Position numbers and translations under genes: made by a program
Notes under the pieces: generated by a model
The model's database searches: none
What the model saw: the letters and a program-made list of their open reading frames with translations, nothing else
What the model was told of the DNA's origin: nothing
Shown here: piece after piece, positions 1 through 7,717 of the stretch
Layout: each line of letters begins with the position of its first letter
Numbering within the stretch: position 1 is the first letter of the stretch
NCBI GenBank assembly: GCA_033795365.1
Contig: JARYGU010000039.1
Span: forward strand, 1 to 17,324
Direction: 5' to 3'
Source: JARYGU01 sp033795365
Lineage (GTDB): Bacteria > Pseudomonadota > Alphaproteobacteria > Rhizobiales > Rhizobiaceae
DNA: 17,324 nucleotides

Positions 1-41
1 AGCACGGAGGTCTCTCAATCACTATGTAGAACTCGTCCAGT

Positions 42-60
42 CCTCCACCGAAGGTGGAGG
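42..60 (+). repeat. Perfect 8-bp hairpin near window edge
   Basis: An 8-bp perfect inverted repeat (CCTCCACC at 42-49 and GGTGGAGG at 53-60) encloses a GAA loop and is followed by TTTA. It could be the terminator of a gene outside the window, or the subterminal hairpin of an IS200/IS605-type element, whose ends carry such structures. No transposase is visible here, so the role is undecided. Confidence 0.45.
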
Positions 61-79
61 TTTACTTCCTTCATAAAGC

Positions 80-101
80 AAAAAACCCGCCGGAGCGGGT
101 T
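80..101 (-). terminator. Rho-independent terminator of tRNA-Leu
   Basis: Read on the minus strand, a 7-bp stem (AACCCGC / GCGGGTT, 95-101 with 84-90) with a four-base loop runs into a T-rich tail. It begins only 3 bases past the tRNA CCA end, which fits an intrinsic terminator for the tRNA transcript. Confidence 0.8.
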
Positions 102-104
102 GTT

Positions 105-189
105 TGGTGCGGTCGAGAAGACTCGAACTTCCACGGGTTGCCCCACAGCGACCTCAACGCTGCGCGTCTACCAATTCCGCCACGACCGC
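105..189 (-). tRNA. tRNA-Leu (anticodon GAG)
   Basis: The reverse complement folds as a class II tRNA of 85 nt. The acceptor stem pairs GCGGTCG with CGACCGC. There is a D-arm with GGTAGACGC, an anticodon loop TTGAGGT whose anticodon GAG lies at 153-155, a long variable arm as expected for leucine, and a T-arm containing TTCGAGTCT. The discriminator is A and the CCA end is encoded (105-107). The GAG anticodon reads CUU and CUC leucine codons. Confidence 0.95.
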
Positions 190-300
190 ATCGTGGTAGG
201 GCCGGATTGCTCCGGCGCGGCTGCATGTAGCAAAAGCCTTGGGGGTGCACAAGGCCGGCAGAAGAGAAATTTTCCCGTTCCCGAAACAATTTCAACAGGG

Positions 301-330
301 CTGAAATTCTTGCATCCGCCGGCCTATATT
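301..330 (+). promoter_or_regulatory. Candidate sigma-70-type promoter of lipB
   Basis: CTGAAA at 301-306 and TATATT at 325-330 are separated by 18 bases. The overlapping CTATAT at 324-329 matches the -10 form common in rhizobial housekeeping promoters. It lies about 30 bases upstream of the lipB ATG. The call is by inspection only, and the -35 match is partial. Confidence 0.35.
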
Positions 331-360
331 GGCAAGAAAGCAGAAAACGACGGAAACCCC

Positions 361-1122
361 ATGCAGCGCGCCGATCTCAGCCCATCCATGCAAGCCACGC
401 CTGACTCTCCGCCCGTGCGATGGAGAATAGAGAATGGCCTCGTTCCCTACGACGTCGCCGTGGAAACCATGGAGCGCGAAGTGTCTGCCATCGCCGATGG
501 AAAGGCCGACGAACTCGTCTGGCTCGTGGAGCACCCTGCCCTCTACACCGCCGGCACCAGCGCCAATATCGCCGACCTCGTGGAGCCGGACCGCTTTCCG
601 GTCTTCGCCACCGGCCGCGGCGGCGAATACACCTATCATGGTCCCGGTCAGCGGGTCGTTTATCTGATGCTCGATCTCAAGCGCCGGCGCCAGGACGTCC
701 GCGCCTTCGTCGCGGCGCTCGAGGATGTGGTGATCGAGGCGCTCGCCCGCATGAACGTGCGCGGCGAACGGCGAGAGGACCGCGTCGGCGTATGGGTAGG
801 GCGGCCCGAGCGCCCGCTCCTGCCGGATGGATCGCCGGCAGAAGACAAGATCGCCGCGATCGGCATCAGGCTCAGACGCTGGGTCAGCTTCCACGGCTTC
901 TCGCTGAATGTCGACCCGGATCTGGACCATTTCAACGGCATCGTGCCCTGCGGCATCCGCGGCTACGGGGTGACAAGCCTCGTCGATCTCGGCCTTCCTG
1001 TCATGATGAGCGAGGTGGACATGCGAATCCGCGCCGCCTTCGAGGACATTTTCGGGCCGACCGTGGACGACAGGCCCGCAGCACCTGCAGCCGAGAACGG
1101 CGCCGGCAGGATCGCGGTTTAG
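361..1122 (+). CDS. lipB: Octanoyl-ACP:protein N-octanoyltransferase LipB
   Basis: A 253-aa cytoplasmic acyltransferase that moves octanoate from acyl carrier protein onto the lipoyl-domain lysine of target proteins, the first step of lipoate assembly. Clients would include GcvH, encoded at the other end of this window, and the 2-oxoacid dehydrogenase E2 subunits. The LipB signature RGGEYTYHGPGQ lies at residues 86-97. The catalytic pair is present as Lys163 (EDKIAAIGIR) and Cys197 (IVPCGIRG), with the conserved WVSFHGFSLNV segment at 174-184. The reading frame is open far upstream, but that part runs through the tRNA-Leu and is not coding. ATG at 361 gives a family-sized protein; ATG at 388 is an alternative start. 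No strong Shine-Dalgarno is visible. The gene converges on the EamA transporter gene with a 36-bp gap. Confidence 0.95.
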   Translation: MQRADLSPSMQATPDSPPVRWRIENGLVPYDVAVETMEREVSAIADGKADELVWLVEHPALYTAGTSANIADLVEPDRFPVFATGRGGEYTYHGPGQRVVYLMLDLKRRRQDVRAFVAALEDVVIEALARMNVRGERREDRVGVWVGRPERPLLPDGSPAEDKIAAIGIRLRRWVSFHGFSLNVDPDLDHFNGIVPCGIRGYGVTSLVDLGLPVMMSEVDMRIRAAFEDIFGPTVDDRPAAPAAENGAGRIAV

Positions 1123-1158
1123 TCGGGAATGCCGGCACGACACGGCCTCCGGATACGT

Positions 1159-2109
1159 TCAGGGATTGCGGATGCTTTCCATCCGTTCTTTCGAACGGCG
1201 CTCCCGCCAGAGGATGAACAGGCCCGAACCGACGATGATCGCGATACCGACCCATTTGGCGGTATCCGGAAAGTCTCCGAAGATCGCATAGCCGAGCACG
1301 GTCGCCGAGATGATCTCGAAATACTGGAACGGTGCGAGGATCGATAGCGGCGCAAGACGAAAAGCACGCACGACCAGAACATGGGCATAGCCCGACAGTG
1401 AACCGAGAAGGATCAGCAAAGCGAGGTTGAAGGCGGAGTTCGGCAGCGACACCGCGAAATCCTCCAACCCCGCCGCATTGCCCGCAAGCAACGCGGCCCC
1501 CATGAAGAGCGTGCCGCCGAAGCCGGCGATCGTCTGCATCGTCAGAGGCGAATCGGCATTCCCGATCGCGCGGTTCAGGAAGAGATAGATGGAATAGAGA
1601 AAGGCGCAGGCGACCGGGATCAGCGCCGTAAAGCCGAATATCTCGAAGCTTGGCTGGATCACGATCATCGCGCCACCGAAGCCAACGGCGATGGCGAGCC
1701 ACCGCCGCCATCCCACCCTCTCGCCGAGAAAGGCCGCCGACATGGCGGTCAGGATGAAGGGTTCGACGAAATAGATGGCGAAAGCATCCGCCAGCGGCAT
1801 GTATTTGACCGCCACGAAGAAGAGAAGGCTCGCCGCACCATGGAGCACGCCGCGAAAAAGATTCATCCACGGCCGTTTCGGGCGCAATGCCGCAGCACCG
1901 TTCACCGTCAGCATCAGCGGGAGCGTGCAGACGATCTGGAAAAAGAAGCGATAGAAGGTCACCTGCCCCGGCGACATGTCCTCGAACGTCGCCATATATT
2001 TGGCGATCGCGTCCATGGCAGGCAGGATCAGCATGGCAAACGCCATCAGCGCCAGCCCTTGCATCAGGCCCGAATAGGATTGATCGGCAACGGTGCCCGG
2101 CTGGCTCAT
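1159..2109 (-). CDS. EamA-type (drug/metabolite superfamily) membrane transporter
   Basis: A 316-aa inner-membrane protein made of two EamA repeats, with about ten hydrophobic segments spread over the whole length and a short cytoplasmic tail rich in Arg and Glu. The N-terminal repeat begins at GLALMAFAMLILPAMDAIAKY, with a phenylalanine-rich second helix. The second repeat starts near ALIPVACAFLYSIYLFLNR and contains the usual proline and glycine kinks. The family exports amino acids, nucleotides or drugs, or acts as a permease for other small molecules; the substrate cannot be read from sequence. The start was set at 2109 because GGAGG lies 5 bases upstream; a longer open frame exists but has no such signal. 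The gene is divergent from the XRE regulator across a 195-bp intergenic region. No local evidence shows that the regulator controls it. Confidence 0.88.
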   Translation of the reverse strand: MSQPGTVADQSYSGLMQGLALMAFAMLILPAMDAIAKYMATFEDMSPGQVTFYRFFFQIVCTLPLMLTVNGAAALRPKRPWMNLFRGVLHGAASLLFFVAVKYMPLADAFAIYFVEPFILTAMSAAFLGERVGWRRWLAIAVGFGGAMIVIQPSFEIFGFTALIPVACAFLYSIYLFLNRAIGNADSPLTMQTIAGFGGTLFMGAALLAGNAAGLEDFAVSLPNSAFNLALLILLGSLSGYAHVLVVRAFRLAPLSILAPFQYFEIISATVLGYAIFGDFPDTAKWVGIAIIVGSGLFILWRERRSKERMESIRNP

Positions 2110-2304
2110 CTTTCCTCCGTCCGCAAGGACCGTCTTACCTTTTCGGGCGGGGCAGGCAATCGGAATTTCGCGCTTCCGCGTCATGGAATCGTTGGCCGGC
2201 CTCCCTGGACAGCATTCGTAGGCGGCGCGAAGGGACGCTTTTAGGGTAGCCATCCCCCCGCTTGCCCGGCTAAAGTCCCGGCGAAGAGACAAAGGAAGGC
2301 CGCG

Positions 2305-2712
2305 ATGAGCGTTTCCGGCGAAAACAACGTCATTCCCCTTCACGCAGACCAGACCGATGGCGACACGCTCGGCGGTCGCATCTGGCGGGCCCGAGACGCA
2401 TTGGAGATGTCGCTCGCGGATCTGGCCGCGCGTCTCGGCCTGCCCGAATCGGTCGTCAACGACTGGGAGCGCGATCACGTCGAGCCCGGCAGCAAGGCAC
2501 TGTTCGTGCTCGCCGAAGTTCTTTGCGTCTCTCCCGCATGGCTCGTCGCCGGAGTCGGCAAGGCACCGGATGCTTATGCGACAGCCGCGATCGACATCCA
2601 TCCGCTTCTGGAAAAGCTGCGGCATGTCCGCGACCTGCACGACCAGACCGGGCGCGCGATCTCTTCGCTCGAGGCCGAGCTTGCGAAACTTCTGGCAAGC
2701 CAGCAACGCTGA
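2305..2712 (+). CDS. XRE-family helix-turn-helix regulator
   Basis: A 135-aa protein with a Cro/C1-type helix-turn-helix at about residues 21-83. It contains the pattern MSLADLAARLGLPESVVNDWE (helices 2 and 3 of the motif) and ends in a VSPAWLVAG segment typical of this family. A helical, heptad-like C-terminal part (about 100-133) may support dimerisation. AAGGAAGG upstream supports the ATG at 2305. It sits between a divergent transporter gene and adhC, 84 bp upstream of adhC on the same strand, so a role at either promoter is possible but inferred. No ligand-binding domain is visible, which fits a small DNA-binding repressor or a phage-type regulator retained on the chromosome. Confidence 0.85.
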   Translation: MSVSGENNVIPLHADQTDGDTLGGRIWRARDALEMSLADLAARLGLPESVVNDWERDHVEPGSKALFVLAEVLCVSPAWLVAGVGKAPDAYATAAIDIHPLLEKLRHVRDLHDQTGRAISSLEAELAKLLASQQR

Positions 2713-2723
2713 ATTCCGTCAAC

Positions 2724-2764
2724 GGCGGACTTGAGGCCTTCGCCTTCGTCTGCGAAGGTCCGCC
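2724..2764 (+). promoter_or_regulatory. Structured inverted repeat in the adhC leader
   Basis: GGCGGAC (2724-2730) pairs with GTCCGCC (2758-2764), and CTTCGC (2738-2743) pairs with GCGAAG (2752-2757) inside it, leaving a one-sided bulge at 2731-2737. The structure lies between the XRE stop and the adhC Shine-Dalgarno. It has no T-run, so it is not a classic terminator. It could be a leader element, an operator or a messenger-stabilising hairpin. Confidence 0.4.
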
Positions 2765-2796
2765 ATCACAGATTCCATATCAAAGGAGAACGACAA

Positions 2797-3924
<1,128 letters not shown>

Positions 3925-4101
3925 AAAGGCGAGCGCTTCGATTGCGGCGAAATTCGCTGGAACAACATCGGCGTGATTGAAGGCGTGGCGTTTCTTGTCA
4001 TGACGCACACTGATCAACCGGGGAGCGGGCGCACCATTTCCGCCCCCGGCCAAGAGAAAGAAAAAGGAGCGGCATGCCGAAACACTACGAAAAAGAGATG
4101 A
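3925..4101 (+). pseudogene. brnT: BrnT toxin remnant (C-terminal part only)
   Basis: Directly after the adhC TAA, in the same frame and without a stop until 4099-4101, the translation contains ERFDCGEIRWNNIGVIEGVA and then FLVMTHTDQPGSGRTISA. This matches the C-terminal half of BrnT (type II toxin, ribonuclease fold): the GE-x-RW, IG, LV-x-x-H and R-x-ISA positions are all present. The N-terminal half, about the first 40-45 residues with the FEWDxxKxxxNxxKHG signature, is absent, and there is no ribosome binding site. After ISA the frame appears lost near a run of five C at 4043-4047; the next frame encodes the basic, Lys/Glu-rich tail expected of BrnT and stops at 4106-4108, overlapping the brnA start. 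The known partner brnA follows, so this is a decayed toxin gene. Confidence 0.8.
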
Positions 4102-4376
4102 GCCTTGAAGAGCTGCGCTACTTGCAGGATCAGGAAATCGATACCAGCGACATCCCGGATATGGAAGAAACGTTCGGAGCGAAAGCGGATGTCGTCGAGC
4201 CGGAGGGAACGGAGCAGATTACGCTTTGCGTGAAGAAATCCGTTCTTCAAGCTCACAGCAGCACCGGCAAGGGATACCAGACACGAATGAATGCCGTCCT
4301 CGAATCCTACGCCCGCACTTTGGATAGGTGGGAACCGCAAAGCTCTTCTCTGGTATTGTCGCCCGGCACTTGGTAG
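4074..4376 (+). CDS. brnA: BrnA-type antitoxin (DUF4415), orphan
   Basis: A 100-aa protein of the BrnA / DUF4415 family, whose ribbon-helix-helix C-terminal region binds DNA and dimerises while the N-terminal part neutralises BrnT. The marks are EIDTSDIPDMEETF (residues 21-34), EQITLCVKKSVLQA and the strongly conserved GKGYQTRMNAVL near residues 65-76. AAGGAG 4 bases upstream supports ATG at 4074. The last about 18 residues (after SYARTLD) are unlike the family and may be an altered tail. The adjacent brnT lacks its N-terminal half, so no functional cognate toxin is encoded here. The gene may survive as an anti-addiction antitoxin or as a repressor, which is inference. Confidence 0.85.
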   Translation: MPKHYEKEMSLEELRYLQDQEIDTSDIPDMEETFGAKADVVEPEGTEQITLCVKKSVLQAHSSTGKGYQTRMNAVLESYARTLDRWEPQSSSLVLSPGTW

Positions 4377-4412
4377 ATTTTTCCAAGCGCATATTTTACC
4401 GGAGCCCAAACA

Positions 4413-4667
4413 ATGCCGTCACGATCCGCCGTATCGCTAACCGTGCAGCAACAGGAGCTCATAGAGCGTCTGGTTCGATCAGGACGTTTCGACGGCGTGA
4501 ACGATGTCGTCTCGACGGGACTGCGGCTGCTCGAAGAGCGCGAAAAGCAGGCAGCGAATTTTATTTGGGGGCTCGAAAGAGAAATCGAAAAGGGCATCAA
4601 CAGCGGAGCCGCCGTGCCCATGGAGTCTTCCGATGAACTTAGAACCATGTTCCGATGGAAGAGCTGA
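4413..4667 (+). CDS. parD: ParD-family antitoxin
   Basis: An 84-aa protein of the ParD / CC2985 family. The N-terminal ribbon-helix-helix (about residues 6-46; SVxLTxxQxxLIExLVxSGRF then VVxxGLRLLEERE) binds the operon promoter, and the C-terminal part, rich in Glu and hydrophobics, wraps the ParE toxin. CGGAG lies about 10 bases before the ATG. The gene overlaps parE by 13 bases, the usual translationally coupled arrangement for this module. It appears intact while its toxin gene is frameshifted. It lies 36 bp after brnA, so two toxin-antitoxin modules are stacked. Confidence 0.9.
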   Translation: MPSRSAVSLTVQQQELIERLVRSGRFDGVNDVVSTGLRLLEEREKQAANFIWGLEREIEKGINSGAAVPMESSDELRTMFRWKS

Positions 4668-4973
4668 GCCGCGTGGGCACCATTATTCGTCGGCCGCAAT
4701 TCATCAACGATATTCGCAACGTTTGGGAATTTATCGCCAGGGACAGTGAAGAGCGCGCGGATATCTTCCTTCTGGAACTCGAACAACGCTACCGGGCGCT
4801 GGCAGACAATCCATTTCCCGGCGTGCAGCGCTTTCCTCGCTACCTCGCAGATGCGCATGTTTCCCTTCCGTAAGTATATTATAATCTATCATCCAATGAC
4901 GGGAGGAGACGGAGTGGAACTCGTCCGCCTCCCGCATGCCGCGAGAGACTACCACCGTTATTTCGATGACTGA
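4655..4973 (+). pseudogene. parE: ParE toxin gene, frameshifted
   Basis: The RelE/ParE-type toxin normally poisons DNA gyrase. The frame from ATG 4655 encodes the N-terminal two-thirds, with IRRPQFINDIRNVWEFIARD and LEQRYRALADNPFPGV, then leaves the family after about residue 66 (PRYLAD) and stops at 4871-4873. The missing C-terminus is encoded in the next frame from about 4851 to 4973: MRMFPFRKYIIIYHP, GVELVRLPHAARDYHRYFDD, which is the conserved ParE end (YxIIYxP, VELVRxxHxARD). Joining the two frames gives about 105 residues, the usual size. Removing one base, or adding two, between about 4840 and 4862 restores it. Alternatives are a sequencing error or a slippery site, but no obvious slippery heptamer is present. 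Toxin inactivation is the simplest reading. Confidence 0.85.
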
Positions 4974-5442
4974 TCCCACGCCGCAAATTTTCGTCGACGC
5001 CGATGCCTGCCCGGTCAAGCCGGAGATCGTGAGGGTCGCGGAACGCCATGGCCTTCCGGTGACGTTCGTCGCCAATTCGGGCCTTAGGCCTTCACGCGAT
5101 CCGATGATCCGGAACGTCATCGTCTCCGGCAGCTTCGACGCCGCGGACGACTGGATCGTCGAGCACACGGTCGATGGCGACATCGTGGTCACCGCCGATG
5201 TTCCGCTGGCGGGGCGCTGCGTCGCGAAGGGGGCGTATGTGACGGGGCCGAGCGGCCGTATCTTCGACCAGAAAAATATAGGCATGGCGACGGCAATGCG
5301 CGATCTCGGCCAGCACCTGCGCGAAACCGGTGAAAGCAAGGGCTACAATGCAGCCTTTTCGGCCCGCGACCGCTCCGCCTTCCTCGAAACGCTGGAGCGC
5401 CTTTGCCGGCGCGCCAAAAGCGGCAGAGCGGCAGGAAACTGA
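4966..5442 (+). CDS. YaiI/YqxD family protein (UPF0178)
   Basis: A 158-aa protein of the UPF0178 family, which has a NYN/PIN-like nuclease fold but no established substrate. Conserved acidic positions are visible: FVDADACPVK (Asp11, Asp13), ADDWIVE (Asp61, Asp62) and VVTADVPLAGRC (Asp78), followed by the family segment GRIFDQKNIG. The start was placed at ATG 4966, just before the conserved strand. An upstream in-frame ATG at 4936 lies inside parE and adds residues that are not conserved. The ATG overlaps the end of the parE frame by 8 bases, and the stop TGA overlaps the ATG of the next gene (TGATG), so it is translationally coupled to the DUF1345 gene. Confidence 0.88.
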   Translation: MTDPTPQIFVDADACPVKPEIVRVAERHGLPVTFVANSGLRPSRDPMIRNVIVSGSFDAADDWIVEHTVDGDIVVTADVPLAGRCVAKGAYVTGPSGRIFDQKNIGMATAMRDLGQHLRETGESKGYNAAFSARDRSAFLETLERLCRRAKSGRAAGN

Positions 5443-6101
5443 TGCCGAAAGCGGCTGCGAAACCCATGCATGGCCGACATGGGCCTTTCTATGCCGGCAT
5501 CATTGCCGCGACGGTCGCGCTGCCTATCTGCCTTTGGCTGAAACCGAGCCTTTCGCTCGAAATCACCGCGAGCGTCTTCTTCCTCGTCTACCTGCTGCTG
5601 ACGGCAAGGCGATTGCCGATGTTGACCGCGCACCATCTGCGAAGCCATGCGATCGAAACGGACGAGCCGGCGCCCGTAATCTTCGCAGTCACTTTCGCAG
5701 CCGTCGCGACGTCGCTCGCGTCGCTCTTTGCGGTCATGAATCGCGACCATGCCCCATCGGTCGGCGAAATCGTTCTCGCCTTCGCGTCGGTAGCGCTCGG
5801 CTGGCTGACCATCCACACGATGGCGGCGCTGCACTATGCCCATCTCTACTGGCGCCCCGCGGAAACGGAAGAGGTCCGGTCCGCCAGACGCGGGCTCTCC
5901 TTTCCGGAAACGAAGGAGCCGGGCGCCTACGATTTTCTCTACTTCGCCTTCATCATCGGAATGACGGCACAGACATCCGACATCGCGATCAACACGACGG
6001 AAATGCGCAAGATCAACCTTCTACACGCCGTCGTATCCTTCTTTTTCAACACCGTGCTCGTCGCGGCTGCCGTCAATGCGGCAGTATCGCTCGCGCAGTA
6101 G
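5442..6101 (+). CDS. DUF1345 integral membrane protein
   Basis: A 219-aa inner-membrane protein of unknown function. Hydrophobic segments are at about residues 16-33, 38-54, 78-98, 108-136, 164-176 and 191-217. Family marks are RLPMLTAHHLR after the second segment, HTMAALHYAHLYW in the middle, and the loop GLSFPETKEPGAYDFLYFAF followed by GMTAQTSDI. The ATG at 5442 overlaps the TGA of the upstream gene by one base and has AGGAAA just before it; an in-frame TTG at 5403 is less likely. It ends 27 bp before fghA and probably shares its transcript. No link to formaldehyde metabolism is known for the family. Confidence 0.87.
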   Translation: MPKAAAKPMHGRHGPFYAGIIAATVALPICLWLKPSLSLEITASVFFLVYLLLTARRLPMLTAHHLRSHAIETDEPAPVIFAVTFAAVATSLASLFAVMNRDHAPSVGEIVLAFASVALGWLTIHTMAALHYAHLYWRPAETEEVRSARRGLSFPETKEPGAYDFLYFAFIIGMTAQTSDIAINTTEMRKINLLHAVVSFFFNTVLVAAAVNAAVSLAQ

Positions 6102-6128
6102 CGGAATAAAGCAAACGGAGCAGCCCAT

Positions 6129-6965
6129 ATGAAAGTCCTTTCACAGAATCAGGCCTTCGGCGGCATGCAGGGCGTGTTCATGCACGAATCGGAAGCCTGC
6201 AGATGCGAGATGACCTTCGCGGTCTTCGTGCCCCCGAAAGCCATCCACGAACCCTGCCCCGTTCTCTGGTATCTGTCCGGCCTCACCTGCACCCATGCCA
6301 ATGTCATGGAAAAAGGCGAGTACCGGCGCATGGCGGCCGAACTCGGCCTCATCATCGTCTGCCCCGACACGAGCCCACGCGGCAACGACGTGCCAGACGA
6401 GCTGACCAATTGGCAGATGGGCAAGGGTGCCGGCTTCTATCTCGACGCGACGGAGAAGCCGTGGGCGGAAAATTTCCAGATGTACACCTACATCACCGAG
6501 GAATTGCCGAACTTCGCCAGTCAGCATTTCCGAATGGACATGAGCCGGCAAGGCATATTCGGCCATTCGATGGGCGGCCACGGCGCGATGACGATCGCCC
6601 TCAAGAACCCGGGTCGCTTCAGGAGCTGCTCCGCATTCGCCCCGATCGTGGAGCCCTCGACCGCCGACTGGTCCGTTCCGGCCTTCGAGAAATATCTCGG
6701 AGAGGACAGGGCCGCGTGGCGGCAATACGACGCCTGCGCGCTCGTCGCCGACGGCGCGCGCTTCCCGGAATTCCTGGTCGATCAGGGCAAGGCGGACGGC
6801 TTCCTTGAAAACGGCCTGCGTCCATGGCTTTTCGAAAAGGCGATCGAAGGCACCGGGATCGGCCTCACCCTGCGGATGCACGAACGCTACGACCACTCCT
6901 ACTATTTCATCTCCACCTTCATGGACGACCACCTGAGGTGGCACGCCGAAAGGTTGAACGGTTAA
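6129..6965 (+). CDS. fghA: S-formylglutathione hydrolase
   Basis: A 278-aa serine hydrolase of the esterase D family that splits S-formylglutathione into formate and glutathione, the second step after AdhC. The nucleophile is Ser147 in GHSMGGHGA; Asp223 (DQGKADGFL) and His256 (YDHSYYF) complete the triad at spacings like those of human esterase D. YLSGLTCTHANVMEKGEYRRMAAELG with the following PDTSPRGNDVPDE is the family's conserved N-terminal region. CGGAG precedes the ATG at 6129. The gene lies about 2.2 kb after adhC on the same strand. In many bacteria the two are adjacent, and here toxin-antitoxin remnants, the UPF0178 gene and the DUF1345 gene stand between them. Confidence 0.96.
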   Translation: MKVLSQNQAFGGMQGVFMHESEACRCEMTFAVFVPPKAIHEPCPVLWYLSGLTCTHANVMEKGEYRRMAAELGLIIVCPDTSPRGNDVPDELTNWQMGKGAGFYLDATEKPWAENFQMYTYITEELPNFASQHFRMDMSRQGIFGHSMGGHGAMTIALKNPGRFRSCSAFAPIVEPSTADWSVPAFEKYLGEDRAAWRQYDACALVADGARFPEFLVDQGKADGFLENGLRPWLFEKAIEGTGIGLTLRMHERYDHSYYFISTFMDDHLRWHAERLNG

Positions 6966-7018
6966 GGAGAAGTGCATATGCTGAGATAATTTGATCCCCA
7001 TTGCGGATTTAATTATAG

Positions 7019-7717
7019 ATGTTGAAAATAAAACGCCCCTCCAAAGAACAACAAGAACATTGGTTGAATTTCTTAAAGTGGACAACGGAGCATGCAGATT
7101 CGCGCTGGATCTATCGAGGCTCTCCCAGCAAGACGTTCAAACTCGTTCCTAGCATCGGTAGAAAAGAGGACTATAGGCTTTCGGATGAATTGGCGCTTCT
7201 TGAGATTTTCAGGAGACGTGCGACTGAATTTCTGGGACACCAACCTCTTTTGGATTGGGATTTATTGGCGCTTGCTCAACATCACGGTATGCCGACACGC
7301 CTGTTGGATTGGACATCCAATCCGCTCGTAGCGGCGTACTTTGCCGTGAGTTCGCTCCCTCACGATCATGACGCTCGGATCGTGGCCTACCGCGTTCGTT
7401 CGACAGACATCATCGATACCAATACGAGACTCGAAGAACTAACCGATACCGGCTTTCTTATGCCTCGTTCCATAACTGTGCGGATCGTCAACCAGAGCGG
7501 CATCTTCAGCTGTCACCATCAGCCGGAAATACCTTGGCAGCCGCCTATTCGATCATTGGAGACATTTAATATTCCAGTGCAGATGCGAGAACTGTTCCTA
7601 AGGCGATTGTTTTCCCTTGGAATTGACGCTCAGAGAATAATGGGCGGAATCGACGGATTATGTGCTAGACTCAAATGGCAGTACGAAGCAGGCATAGGAC
7701 TTGGAGCAGTAAGATAA
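7019..7717 (+). CDS. FRG-domain protein
   Basis: A 232-aa protein with the FRG domain (named for its N-terminal [FY]RG motif), a widespread domain of unproven biochemical function that often appears on mobile or defence-like islands. YRG is at residues 32-34 (SRWIYRGSPS). The second hallmark runs from 87 to 109 and reads QHHGMPTRLLDWTSNPLVAA before its last three residues. The C-terminal half (after about 150) has no family I recognise. There is no signal peptide or membrane segment. The DNA is visibly richer in A and T than the neighbours, suggesting recent acquisition. No clear Shine-Dalgarno precedes ATG 7019. The stop TAA overlaps the ATG of the next gene, so the pair is coupled. A toxin or effector role with the next gene as partner is inference. 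Confidence 0.85.
   Translation: MLKIKRPSKEQQEHWLNFLKWTTEHADSRWIYRGSPSKTFKLVPSIGRKEDYRLSDELALLEIFRRRATEFLGHQPLLDWDLLALAQHHGMPTRLLDWTSNPLVAAYFAVSSLPHDHDARIVAYRVRSTDIIDTNTRLEELTDTGFLMPRSITVRIVNQSGIFSCHHQPEIPWQPPIRSLETFNIPVQMRELFLRRLFSLGIDAQRIMGGIDGLCARLKWQYEAGIGLGAVR

Noticed and set aside
100..360. In-frame N-terminal extension of lipB back to position 100
   Set aside because: It reads through the tRNA-Leu on the other strand and encodes nothing conserved; LipB similarity begins after 361.
2110..2706. Long in-frame extension of the EamA transporter frame on the minus strand
   Set aside because: It lies antisense to the XRE regulator, and the strong ribosome site at the 2109 ATG gives a standard-size transporter.
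6991..7019. TTGATC and TATAGA with a 17-base spacer as a promoter for the FRG gene
   Set aside because: The -10 box would overlap the ATG at 7019 and place the transcript start inside the gene, with no good later start codon, so the match may be chance in AT-rich DNA.
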